A DNA stretch of 14,823 bases from Phototrophicales bacterium. GTDB lineage: Bacteria; Chloroflexota; Anaerolineae; Aggregatilineales; Phototrophicaceae. Position numbers and translations under genes: made by a program. Below are positions 1 to 7,604 of this stretch, piece after piece. The number at the start of each line of letters is the position of its first letter. Position 1 is the first letter of the stretch. The stretch lies in assembly GCA_002794515.1 (NCBI GenBank), contig PGTJ01000031.1, forward strand, positions 1 through 14,823. The letters run 5' to 3'. The notes under the pieces were generated by a model. That model saw nothing but the letters and a program-made list of their open reading frames with translations, was not told the origin of the DNA and did no database searches.

Positions 1-476
1 ATGAGGATGCGTTCAAAATGAGGGGCAAATTCATCGCGCAGTTGTGATGCCTTGTTAAACGCATCCGCTTCTCTGGCTTCCATCGCCAAAACAACCGTCA
101 TGGCAGAGGCTTCATCTGACGTGCTGAGTTGGGATAACGATTGACGTAATACCGCTATCGGCTCGCCATAGCTGGGCATGAGGATGATATGATGCACTTG
201 TTCCCAAACTATGCTATCGGGATGTGAGGCACGAAATTGGTCGTATAAATCGCGCCAATTTTGTTCAGTCGCCTCTTGGATACGCCGCAATCCTCGCAAA
301 TGCGAATATAATGCGAAGCTGAAACGTGCAACCAGATACCACACCCATATCAATGTGACAAGGCTGAGGGCGAATGGTGCATAAAATAATGCCACAAGGC
401 TCAGCAGAACAATACTCCCCGTCATCATCACGGGCAAGGCATCTAACATCCGTTGTGTAAAAGGCGAAATGGTCAT
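1..476 (-). CDS. Membrane-anchored glycosyltransferase, family 2-like (5' part, runs off the left edge)
   Basis: The first 158 residues are visible and the rest lies beyond base 1. Residues 14-52 form two closely spaced hydrophobic segments, followed by a basic helix (about 55-66) and a soluble domain. That domain starts with the beta strand and turn HHIILMPSYGEP (95-106) and continues into TVVLAMEAREADAF (127-140). This pattern, an MPxYxEP nucleotide-sugar loop followed some 25 residues later by a VVLAMExRE strand, is what I know from membrane-bound GT2-type transferases of Chloroflexota and related bacteria. The DxD and catalytic Asp regions are outside the window, so neither the donor sugar nor the acceptor can be inferred. 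The start is the ATG at 476-474, where the reading frame fits the hydrophobic anchor. A longer open frame over 265-486 on the same strand is a shadow. The gene diverges from the response regulator at 611. Family assignment is fairly sure; function is not. Confidence 0.72.
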   Translation of the reverse strand, partial: MTISPFTQRMLDALPVMMTGSIVLLSLVALFYAPFALSLVTLIWVWYLVARFSFALYSHLRGLRRIQEATEQNWRDLYDQFRASHPDSIVWEQVHHIILMPSYGEPIAVLRQSLSQLSTSDEASAMTVVLAMEAREADAFNKASQLRDEFAPHFERIL

Positions 477-510
477 ATACTCTCACTTATTCATTGGGTT
501 CGATGAAAAA

Positions 511-519
511 AGTATAACA
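511..519 (-). promoter_or_regulatory. Putative extended -10 promoter for the glycosyltransferase gene
   Basis: On the minus strand, TGT directly precedes TATACT (516-511), giving a TGn-extended -10 with five of six matches to TATAAT. No good -35 box lies 16-18 bases upstream, as is common for extended -10 promoters. The predicted transcript would have a leader of about 25-30 bases before the ATG at 476. This is a pattern match only. Confidence 0.35.
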
Positions 520-548
520 TAAGGCATAAGTGAATAAAACAGGGATAT

Positions 549-577
549 ATGACAGTATCATACAAAAGTGGTAAACT
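549..577 (+). promoter_or_regulatory. Putative sigma-70-type promoter of the response regulator
   Basis: ATGACA (549-554, five of six matches to TTGACA) is followed, after exactly 17 bases, by TAAACT (572-577, four of six matches to TATAAT). Transcription would start near 584, about 27 bases before the ATG at 611. The element is flanked by a perfect 7-bp inverted repeat, GATATAT at 544-550 and ATATATC at 581-587, which may be an operator or chance in AT-rich DNA. Confidence 0.45.
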
Positions 578-610
578 AGAATATATCATGTTTATTGAAA
601 GAGTGGTCAT

Positions 611-1324
611 ATGAGCGCAAAAATCCTGATTGTAGAAGATAATCAAAGCATGGCGCGGATACTACAAATCAATTTGGAACATGCTGGCTATAAGGTCAAA
701 GTGGCGGCAGATGGTCCGACAGGATTAAAATTATACGAGACGATGAAGCCCGATTTGGTCATGTTGGATGTCGCCCTACCCTTCATGAGCGGATTAGAGG
801 TGTGTCAACGCATTCGAGAAGAGTCGAATGTCCCCATTTTGATGATGAGCGCCCACGCTATCACCGAAGAAGAAGTCGCCGCGGGGCTGGATATTGGCGC
901 GGATGAATACATGATAAAACCGCTCGGCGATATTGAACTCGCCGCCCGCATCAAAGCCCTGCTCAGGCGTGCCAATCTGGATAATACCGATGGCAAACCG
1001 CTCATCACCTATAAAGACGATTATCTCTCGGTAGACCTCAATACACGCCGTGTTCATATCAATAATAAAGAGTGTCGGCTCACACCAACCGAATTCAATT
1101 TGTTGGTGTTGTTCATCCAAAATAGTGGCGAAGTATTGAGCTTTCAGCAAATTTTAGAACAAGTTTGGGGACCAGAATACAAAAGTGAACACCACTATCC
1201 GCGTATTTATGTATCTCATTTACGTCGTAAGGTTGAACCCGATTATAAAAACCCGACATATATTCATAACGAATATGGTGTTGGCTATCGGTTTGTGCCA
1301 AAGACCAACGCCACACGCCGATGA
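611..1324 (+). CDS. OmpR/PhoB-family DNA-binding response regulator
   Basis: A cytoplasmic two-component transcription factor of 237 residues, the normal length for the family. The receiver domain (about 4-117) has the acidic pair E9-D10, the phospho-acceptor D53 in VMLDVALP, the conserved hydroxyl residue S80, Y100 and the invariant K103 before P104. The effector domain (about 132-232) is a typical winged helix: LTPTEFNLL, the recognition helix within RIYVSHLRRKVE, and the C-terminal wing YGVGYRFV. A purine-rich GAAAGAG sits 7 bases before the ATG. No histidine kinase gene lies next to it: the left neighbour is a divergent glycosyltransferase and the right neighbour a convergent lipoprotein. 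It is therefore an orphan within this window, and the kinase and stimulus are unknown. All phosphorylation residues are present, so it should be activated conventionally. Calling it phoB, regX or similar would be a guess. Confidence 0.95.
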   Translation: MSAKILIVEDNQSMARILQINLEHAGYKVKVAADGPTGLKLYETMKPDLVMLDVALPFMSGLEVCQRIREESNVPILMMSAHAITEEEVAAGLDIGADEYMIKPLGDIELAARIKALLRRANLDNTDGKPLITYKDDYLSVDLNTRRVHINNKECRLTPTEFNLLVLFIQNSGEVLSFQQILEQVWGPEYKSEHHYPRIYVSHLRRKVEPDYKNPTYIHNEYGVGYRFVPKTNATRR

Positions 1325-1341
1325 ATATCCACAGATGATAC

Positions 1342-1367
1342 GGACGGCATGGTTGTATATGCCGTCC
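1342..1367. terminator. Perfect hairpin between convergent genes, likely bidirectional terminator
   Basis: GGACGGCAT (1342-1350) and ATGCCGTCC (1359-1367) form a perfect 9-bp GC-rich stem with an 8-base loop. It lies midway between the stop of the response regulator (1324) and the stop of the lipoprotein gene (1382, minus strand), where a shared terminator would be expected. Neither side has a strong U tract, so efficient intrinsic termination is uncertain. Confidence 0.55.
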
Positions 1368-1381
1368 TTACAATCGAGAGA

Positions 1382-3706
1382 TTAATCCTCAAAATATAAC
1401 TCAAGGCGCGGATCTACAAAAATCACCGCATCAATCGCCGCATTACGATTAATGTTATTGCTAGCAAAATTCAATTGGAACTGGACATAAGTTGCCTGTG
1501 CATTATAGGCTTCGCGCACAAAATCGGTCACGTCCACATTTTGACAGGTGGACATGGTCGCCGATGGGCGTGGATTGGGCATGAATGATACAGGAACATC
1601 CACATCAGAGGCATAATAAGCCAATCCAGAAATTTGCAATTCACCAAATAAATTGAAGACACTGTTATTCGTCAAGTAGCAGGCTTGTAATGTGAGGGTG
1701 GCATTCGCCAGTGGGCGACCATCATTTTGGGGTAAGCGGAATGTGATCACACTAGCAAAACGTTGTTCGATTTGCTCAAACACCCAATCACCAGCACCAA
1801 ACAATAATTTTACTGACTGACCATCCAAAAATGTTGATGATCTATCCCAATCTAACGGGGCATATTGTGGAATAACATTGGTGGTGGTATTAAGGCTCAG
1901 GGAGAGGGTATATTCGCCAGATACTTCGCCAACATACCCCGCCACAATCACATAATCACCCGTTTTGGGGATGATAAAATCGCGGATAGCGGCATTATCG
2001 AATTGTTCGTTGGGATCGAACAAATCGTCATAATTGCGAGTCAACTCGACACCAAAGTTATCTTCTAAAGCGAGGAACGGGTCTAATGTTCCACTGCGGT
2101 TGGTGTGGGTGATGGTAATCACATCGCCCGCATTGGCACTAAAGCGATAATACTGATAATTACCACCATACATAGTCGCTATTTTCTCATCGCCATAGGC
2201 AATATCGGCAATTGGTATCGCCGACTGTGACGTGCCGGTATCGGCGGTGACGCTCAATTGGAATGTGCCTTGTGTAAATCCCAATGCCACTTGGAAGCGA
2301 GTCGCTACGATAGTGTAATCGCCAGTTTTAGGCAAAGTCACTTTATCGAGTATCGAATTAAAGCCTAAATCGCCTCCTGCATCATCATTGCGGAAAATTT
2401 GTCGACCATCGGGGTCGATGAGGATGAGATACGGATCTAAATCGCCAATATTGGCACGCATGGTGATGGTAACAATATCGCCTTGTGTGCCTGTAAAGGT
2501 ATAAAAACGGGCAAAATCCTGATTGGTGATTTCGCCAATGATGACTTCATCGATGGCAAGTGAACCACTATTGATAATGGGTGTATCAACGCGCGCACCA
2601 CCGCCACGTTGGAGCAGTAATTCATACCGTCCAACACTCGTGCCAACCTGACGATTAAACCGCGTTGCCCAGATGGTATAAACCCCCGCCTCTGGAAGGA
2701 TGAAATCACGTAGATAGGCATTAAAGCCATTACCGAGTGGGTCGTCATCATTCATGGCGAGTTCTGTACCATTGGGGGCGAATAAGACGACTTGTGGGTC
2801 TAATGTGTCTGTTAAGGCATTTATCTGAATGCCAATCACATCCCCTGCTTGCCCCACAAATTGATAGGCAACAAAGAATGTGTCATTGGTAATATCGCCT
2901 TCGGCGCGGTCGCCATAAGCAAGCGGTATGGCTGTAAAGGTGGGGTCTTCTGTGGGTTCTGGTGTGATAACCGTTGCCTCGTTACGAGTAAGGGTGAGTT
3001 CAAAATCGCCAAAGGTTGTGCCAGCAACACCATTAAAACGGGATGCAATGATGGTATAAACACCATCGGCAGGAATTTCATAATTGGCAATGGCGGGATC
3101 ATAACCTTGTAGCGAATTAAAATCATCATTCACTAGCAATTGGGCGCCATTGGGTGCGAGCAATGTCAGATAACCATCTAACCCCTGCACACGCTGGAGG
3201 GCAACCATCGAAATGGTGATAACATCACCCTTTTGCGCCTCAAATGTATAGCGATATTCATAAACCTCGTTGGTGATTGTTCCTGTTGTCACATCACCAT
3301 AACTCAGCGCCACCTCTGGAATAACAACGGGTGTAACAACCGCCGTCTCAGTCGGAGGCGGTGTATCGGTTGGGGTATTGGTAGGACGCAAGGTGGGTGT
3401 CGCACTCGCTGGCACGGGTGTATCAGTTGGTGCAGGTGTGTCGGTGGGTGTTGATGTATGGGTTGGTGTCGCTGTGGGCGTGATAGTTGGTGTGGTTGTC
3501 GCCGTTGAGGTCGGCGTATGGGTTGGGGTGTTGGTCGGGGTTGATGTATGCGTTGGGGTGGCAGTGGGTGTCGCCGTCTCGGTGACACGAGTCGGAACAA
3601 CCGCACCACGTAGTGGGGTTGATGGTAGGGTTTCGGTGGGTGTACATGCCACCAAAACCGCCAAAACACAGATAATCATCATTAAAATGGTGCGGTGTAA
3701 CTTCAT
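1382..3706 (-). CDS. Surface lipoprotein with Thr-Pro stalk and four tandem PPC-type beta domains
   Basis: 774 residues. A signal sequence ends in a lipobox, LVAC with C21 as the lipidation site, so the protein should be membrane-anchored on the outer face. Residues 37-128 are a Thr/Pro-rich, probably extended stalk. Four homologous beta domains of about 105 residues follow, at 134-240, 261-366, 383-487 and 501-606. Each shows YGD or a similar opening strand, a GDVI/GDIV turn, LDP(Y/F/Q) or LDGY, an acidic NDD-type loop, and G(V/D)YT(I)xA near the end. This is the pattern of bacterial pre-peptidase C-terminal (PPC) domains, and the acidic loops may bind calcium. The tail (615-774) is separate, with VITFRL, an Ala-Tyr-Tyr strand and FVREAYN. 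It faintly recalls DNRLRE-type jelly rolls, but I do not assign it. No protease or other catalytic domain is visible, so a binding or adhesive role is inferred. GGAG lies 8 bases before the ATG. It follows ddl by 74 bp, perhaps on the same transcript. Confidence 0.85.
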   Translation of the reverse strand: MKLHRTILMMIICVLAVLVACTPTETLPSTPLRGAVVPTRVTETATPTATPTHTSTPTNTPTHTPTSTATTTPTITPTATPTHTSTPTDTPAPTDTPVPASATPTLRPTNTPTDTPPPTETAVVTPVVIPEVALSYGDVTTGTITNEVYEYRYTFEAQKGDVITISMVALQRVQGLDGYLTLLAPNGAQLLVNDDFNSLQGYDPAIANYEIPADGVYTIIASRFNGVAGTTFGDFELTLTRNEATVITPEPTEDPTFTAIPLAYGDRAEGDITNDTFFVAYQFVGQAGDVIGIQINALTDTLDPQVVLFAPNGTELAMNDDDPLGNGFNAYLRDFILPEAGVYTIWATRFNRQVGTSVGRYELLLQRGGGARVDTPIINSGSLAIDEVIIGEITNQDFARFYTFTGTQGDIVTITMRANIGDLDPYLILIDPDGRQIFRNDDAGGDLGFNSILDKVTLPKTGDYTIVATRFQVALGFTQGTFQLSVTADTGTSQSAIPIADIAYGDEKIATMYGGNYQYYRFSANAGDVITITHTNRSGTLDPFLALEDNFGVELTRNYDDLFDPNEQFDNAAIRDFIIPKTGDYVIVAGYVGEVSGEYTLSLSLNTTTNVIPQYAPLDWDRSSTFLDGQSVKLLFGAGDWVFEQIEQRFASVITFRLPQNDGRPLANATLTLQACYLTNNSVFNLFGELQISGLAYYASDVDVPVSFMPNPRPSATMSTCQNVDVTDFVREAYNAQATYVQFQLNFASNNINRNAAIDAVIFVDPRLELYFED
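3323..3600 (-). repeat. Low-complexity Thr-Pro coding repeat (stalk of the PPC lipoprotein)
   Basis: Degenerate tandem ACN/CCN codons encode the Thr-Pro stalk (residues 37-128). The tract contains internal near-copies, for example the peptide ATPTHTSTPT at 49-58 and again at 79-88. The repeat keeps reading frames open on both strands and produces spurious Val-Gly-rich and Pro/His-rich frames. A similar tract in the opposite orientation lies at 11775-11951. Confidence 0.8.
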
Positions 3707-3780
3707 ACCAATCGCTCCACGCCTGTATCAGCCAAATGAGAACATCTTCAATTGTAATCAATATGCCGATTCTTGGCGAA

Positions 3781-4992
3781 TTAATTTGAAGATGTGATAT
3801 TTGTTTTTGTCCCTTTTACACCTTTTAATCCACGCGATGCCGTGAGTTGTATCAGGTTTGTTTGATAATCATAAGTATTTTTGCGTTTATCGGCATAGGC
3901 ATCTTGCGCCAATTTGACCAATTTTTCGACCACCTGCCCCGCCGACAAACCGCTCTCGCGCCACAGATAAAATGCCAACGACCCAGGCATGGTGTTAATT
4001 TCGTTCAGATACACCACCTCATCATCGGGATAGGCTAAAAAGTCAATGCGAGCAATACCTCGACCATCGATAGCGCGAAAGGCGGATATGGCATATTGTT
4101 GGATTTTGGCGGTCAGCGCCTCGCTAATCGGCGCGGGGATAATCCGCTCTGCGCCTTTCATGCCACCACCACCGCGCATGTATTTTTCTTCATAGGTCAA
4201 AAATGTCTCCCATGAGACAGGTTGCTCCAAGACCGATGCCTGCATATCGTCACCATAACCCATCACCGCACAATTAATCTCGACACCGCCGATGATGGCT
4301 TTTTCGACCAATACGCGACGGTCGAAATTGGTGGCAATATCTAATGAGACTGCCAACGATTCGCGGGTATCGGCGCGAGTGACACCAATGCTAGAACCCA
4401 ATGTGGCAGGTTTGACAAATACAGGCAATTCAAGCGTCTCGGTGATATTCTCTAAGACTTTTTCACGATTGTGCATCCAATCATCTCGATGAATCAACAC
4501 GCCATCTACGACAGGGATACGATGATAATCCAAAACGGCTTTGGTGATAACCTTATCGTTCGCCACCGCCGATGCCAATACCGCACACCCAACATAGGGG
4601 ACATCCGCCATCTCGCATAAGCCCTGTAGAGTGCCATCTTCACCATGAGATCCATGAATAGCAGGGAACAGCACATCGATGCGTTTGAGTTCATTCTTCT
4701 GCAACCGTCCAACAACGGGGTTGATAATCAAGCCATGATGTTGCACCGTTGGCGATAAAATCACCTGTTCCACACCCTTATGGCTGATAACTTCATTCTG
4801 AAAATTATCGAGTTTCATCAGAGGGTCGCCCGTGTACCATTTGCCCTCGCGGGTGATATAAATGGGGATAATCTCGTAATGATTGGGGTCGAAGGCTTTC
4901 ATAATCTGATGCCCTGTGACCACAGATACATCATGTTCGACACTACGACCACCAAAGACCACAGCAACAGTTAATTTTCGTTTTGCGCTCAC
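3781..4992 (-). CDS. ddl: D-alanine--D-alanine ligase (Ddl), FYLW-type variant
   Basis: A cytoplasmic ATP-grasp enzyme joining two D-alanines for the peptidoglycan stem peptide. From the chosen GTG start it has 403 residues, somewhat longer than the usual 300-380. Visible motifs: FGGRSVEHDVSVVTG (13-27) with E19 and S23; HGSHGEDGTLQG (113-124); the ATP-binding FVKPATLGSSIGVT (192-205); the omega-loop YEEKYM (267-272), whose Lys-Tyr pair fits D-Ala rather than D-lactate specificity; and metal ligands D317, E331 and N333 in NEINTMPG. After the usual NTMPG the sequence reads SLAFYLW instead of the common FT, and the C-terminus carries YDYQTNLIQL plus a basic tail, both marks of a divergent subfamily. 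An upstream TTG at 5025 is in frame. I prefer the GTG at 4992 because AAGG sits 8 bases before it and a TTGACA promoter lies just upstream. The PPC lipoprotein gene follows. Confidence 0.9.
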   Translation of the reverse strand: MSAKRKLTVAVVFGGRSVEHDVSVVTGHQIMKAFDPNHYEIIPIYITREGKWYTGDPLMKLDNFQNEVISHKGVEQVILSPTVQHHGLIINPVVGRLQKNELKRIDVLFPAIHGSHGEDGTLQGLCEMADVPYVGCAVLASAVANDKVITKAVLDYHRIPVVDGVLIHRDDWMHNREKVLENITETLELPVFVKPATLGSSIGVTRADTRESLAVSLDIATNFDRRVLVEKAIIGGVEINCAVMGYGDDMQASVLEQPVSWETFLTYEEKYMRGGGGMKGAERIIPAPISEALTAKIQQYAISAFRAIDGRGIARIDFLAYPDDEVVYLNEINTMPGSLAFYLWRESGLSAGQVVEKLVKLAQDAYADKRKNTYDYQTNLIQLTASRGLKGVKGTKTNITSSN

Positions 4993-5033
4993 AAACAGTA
5001 CCTTATCCCTGTTCAACCAACACAATGCCCATT

Positions 5034-5062
5034 ACTATGCAATTAAAGCGTCTTGTTGTCAA
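5034..5062 (-). promoter_or_regulatory. Putative sigma-70-type promoter of ddl
   Basis: On the minus strand, a perfect TTGACA (5062-5057) is followed after exactly 17 bases by CATAGT (5039-5034, four of six matches). The start point would be near 5027, leaving a leader of about 35 bases before the GTG at 4992. The in-frame TTG at 5025 would be almost at the transcript's 5' end. Confidence 0.5.
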
Positions 5063-5076
5063 TGTTGGCTCTGCTT

Positions 5077-5105
5077 TTGCAGTCTGATTTGATCTGTTGT
5101 ACACT
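5077..5105 (+). promoter_or_regulatory. Weak candidate promoter for lon
   Basis: TTGCAG (5077-5082) and TACACT (5100-5105) are 17 bases apart, with three and four of six consensus matches. The predicted start lies about 20 bases before the GTG at 5135. TAGAAT at 5128-5133 is an alternative -10, but it would put the start point inside the reading frame and require a later initiation codon. No heat-shock CIRCE-like inverted repeat was seen in this 142-bp divergent region. Confidence 0.25.
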
Positions 5106-5134
5106 AATCTATCCACACCTAAATTGATAGAATA

Positions 5135-7585
5135 GTGAGATTAGCAGATTTGAGCTTGCAGAACGAGATTGATTTTTCGCAAATAGCCAATGCGATTGCC
5201 TCTGAAGATGGCATCATTGAGCGCCCTATCATGATTATCAAAGACCAAGTGGTCTTTCCGAAGATGATTATGCCCGTCATGAATAGTGGAGAACGGGCAT
5301 TACAAATATGTAAAGAGGCAATTTACAATAAACATACCATCATCCTCTTGGCAGGAAATAATGATGGAGAGACTTCTGAATCGAGCGATATTCACCCAAT
5401 CGGGACAGAGGTGGCGATCACACAAATTGTCCCGATGTCGTCCGATACCTTCTCGGTATTGGTCGAAGGTAGGCGACGTGTGCAATTTATCGGGTATACC
5501 ACCAATACGACCGAGGCGCTATCTGGCAAAGCCCAAATTATTCAAGAGACCATAGGCGATGTCGACCGTGCCAGCGCGCTCGAAGAGACCTTGTTCAGCC
5601 TATTTGAGCGGGTCGTAGAAGCGATGGATAACATCAGCGATGAGGTGCTGAATTATACCACCGAGATGAACGACCCCAGTTGGTTAACCGATTTCGCCGT
5701 CACCATTATCAACACTACTTTTGAAAATCGTCAACATGCCCTCGAATTGACCAACCTCGAAGATCGAATGCGTTTTGTGATTGGTCTATTGACACATGAA
5801 CTGCGTATGTTGAATATCAAAGAGGAAATCGAGGGGCAAGTTCAACAAGAAATGACGCGCACCCAACGCGAGAATTATCTGCGCGAGCAAATGCGCGTGA
5901 TACAAGGTGAATTGGGCGAAGAAGATTATTTTCAGCAAGAATTTGAAGAATTACGCCGTCAAATCCTCATGGCACAGTTACCATCGCCCATCCACGAAAA
6001 GGCAATGAAAGAGTTTGGTCGGCTACAGACGATTCCGCCAATGGCACCCGAAGTCGGCATCATCCGCACTTATATCGAATGGCTTATCGAATTGCCTTGG
6101 CGCAAAGCCACACCCGACAATTTAGACCTCAAACGCGCTCAAGCCATTTTAGAAGCCGAACATTATGGGTTGCCCAAAGTCAAAGATCGCATTTTAGAGC
6201 ATATCGCTGTGCGAAAATTGGCGGCAGAAAAGATGAAAACCCCTATTCTATGTTTTGTCGGTCCGCCAGGGGTGGGCAAAACATCGCTGGGCAAAAGTAT
6301 CGCCAGCGCACTCGGACGCGAATTTGTGCGCGTGAGTTTGGGCGGTGTGCATGATGAAGCAGAAATTCGTGGGCATCGACGCACGTATATCGGGGCAATG
6401 CCTGGGCGCATTATCCAAACCATGCGCCGTGCAGGGACGGTTAACCCCGTCTTCATGCTGGATGAAATTGATAAACTGGGTGCAGATTATCGCGGAGATC
6501 CCAGTGCGGCATTATTAGAGGTCTTAGACCCCGAACAAAATAAACAATTCAGCGACCACTATCTGGATGTCGATTACGATTTGTCGCAGGTGTTCTTCAT
6601 CACCACTGCCAATGACCTCGATCCGCTTGAACCTGCATTATTAGACCGCCTCGAAATTGTCGAATTTCCGGGATATACCGAAGAAGATAAATTGGCAATC
6701 GCCAAAAAATTCCTCATCCCCAAACAACTCGAAGCACATGGACTAAAGGAAAATGGTCTGATATTCCCCATACCGACATTACAGACCATCATCCGCGAAT
6801 ATACGTACGAGGCAGGTGTCCGCAATTTGAACCGCGAAATTGGCACAATTTGCAGAAAAACAGCACGCCTCATCGCCGAAGGGCGACCATATCCGCGCCG
6901 ATTAACGCATAAACATGTGGCAGACTATTTAGGACCGCCTCATCATCTGGAATCGCGTGCCAACGATGTCGATGGTGTGGGCATCGTCACAGGCTTGGCA
7001 TGGACACCGTATGGCGGGGATGTGCTGACCATTGAAGTGGCGCTCTTCCCAGGCAAAGGCACACTATCAATGACGGGGCAATTGGGCGATGTCATGCAAG
7101 AATCGGCACAAGCCGCCCTGAGTTACTTGCGCTCGAATGCTCGCCAGTGGGATATACCGAGTGAAGATTTTGAAAATTACGATGTGCATCTGCATATCCC
7201 CGAAGGAGCAACACCCAAAGATGGACCGTCGGCGGGCATCAGCATCGCCACGGCAATTATATCGGCATTCACCGAGTGCAAAGTGCGGGCGAATTTCGCC
7301 ATGACAGGCGAGATCACCCTGCGCGGGCGCGTTTTGCCCGTGGGCGGAATTAAAGAAAAGGTGTTGGCGGCGCATCGCGCACGCATCCCCAATATCATCT
7401 TGCCCGAACAAAATCGCAAAGACTTGATGGATATTCCCGATAAAGCCCTGCGCGAGATGACCATTTACTTTGTCAGCAATATCGCCCAAGTGTTAGAATT
7501 GGTGTTGTTGCCCCCACCACCCGATGGGCGCGAACGCGATAAATATCGTGAAGAAACAACCGAAGAAGATGATGACAAGGCATAA
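5135..7585 (+). CDS. lon: ATP-dependent Lon protease (LonA type)
   Basis: A cytoplasmic AAA+ serine protease that unfolds and degrades damaged and regulatory proteins. Its 816 residues match the LonA length. The N-terminal substrate-binding domain starts near residue 28 (RPIMIIKDQVVFPKM) and is followed by a helical region rich in Glu/Arg (about 225-300). The ATPase has Walker A GPPGVGKTS (376-384, K382) and Walker B FMLDEIDKLG (D443-E444). The C-terminal protease has DGPSAG with catalytic S699 and GGIKEKVLAAHRA with catalytic K742. The Ser-Lys spacing of 43 equals that of E. coli Lon S679/K722. The last 20 or so residues are highly charged and end in an acidic EEDDDKA tail. The GTG at 5135 is used here, but it lacks an obvious Shine-Dalgarno site and a TTG at 5150 is possible. 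The next gene begins 19 bp after the stop, so cotranscription is likely. Confidence 0.97.
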   Translation: MRLADLSLQNEIDFSQIANAIASEDGIIERPIMIIKDQVVFPKMIMPVMNSGERALQICKEAIYNKHTIILLAGNNDGETSESSDIHPIGTEVAITQIVPMSSDTFSVLVEGRRRVQFIGYTTNTTEALSGKAQIIQETIGDVDRASALEETLFSLFERVVEAMDNISDEVLNYTTEMNDPSWLTDFAVTIINTTFENRQHALELTNLEDRMRFVIGLLTHELRMLNIKEEIEGQVQQEMTRTQRENYLREQMRVIQGELGEEDYFQQEFEELRRQILMAQLPSPIHEKAMKEFGRLQTIPPMAPEVGIIRTYIEWLIELPWRKATPDNLDLKRAQAILEAEHYGLPKVKDRILEHIAVRKLAAEKMKTPILCFVGPPGVGKTSLGKSIASALGREFVRVSLGGVHDEAEIRGHRRTYIGAMPGRIIQTMRRAGTVNPVFMLDEIDKLGADYRGDPSAALLEVLDPEQNKQFSDHYLDVDYDLSQVFFITTANDLDPLEPALLDRLEIVEFPGYTEEDKLAIAKKFLIPKQLEAHGLKENGLIFPIPTLQTIIREYTYEAGVRNLNREIGTICRKTARLIAEGRPYPRRLTHKHVADYLGPPHHLESRANDVDGVGIVTGLAWTPYGGDVLTIEVALFPGKGTLSMTGQLGDVMQESAQAALSYLRSNARQWDIPSEDFENYDVHLHIPEGATPKDGPSAGISIATAIISAFTECKVRANFAMTGEITLRGRVLPVGGIKEKVLAAHRARIPNIILPEQNRKDLMDIPDKALREMTIYFVSNIAQVLELVLLPPPPDGRERDKYREETTEEDDDKA

Positions 7586-7604
7586 CCACAATCGGCGGTG
7601 ATCT

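Noticed and set aside
265..486. A 73-residue open frame on the minus strand, rich in Cys
   Set aside because: It overlaps the glycosyltransferase in another frame. The glycosyltransferase frame stays open to base 1 and shows membrane segments and family motifs.
3323..3600. Tandem repeats as a CRISPR-like array
   Set aside because: The repeats are degenerate, codon-phased Thr-Pro units without unique spacers.
3378..3797. A 139-residue Val-Gly-rich open frame on the plus strand
   Set aside because: It is the antisense reading of the Thr-Pro stalk; ACN/CCN repeats give Val/Gly codons on the other strand. It has no plausible fold, and the real lipoprotein gene explains the region.
4993..5025. 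An 11-residue N-terminal extension of Ddl from a TTG
   Set aside because: The TTG would be nearly at the predicted transcript start, with no ribosome binding site. GTG at 4992 has AAGG at 8 bases and starts just before the conserved first strand.
7067..7489. A 140-residue open frame antisense to lon
   Set aside because: It lies fully inside the lon protease domain, which has intact catalytic motifs; there is no independent coding evidence.
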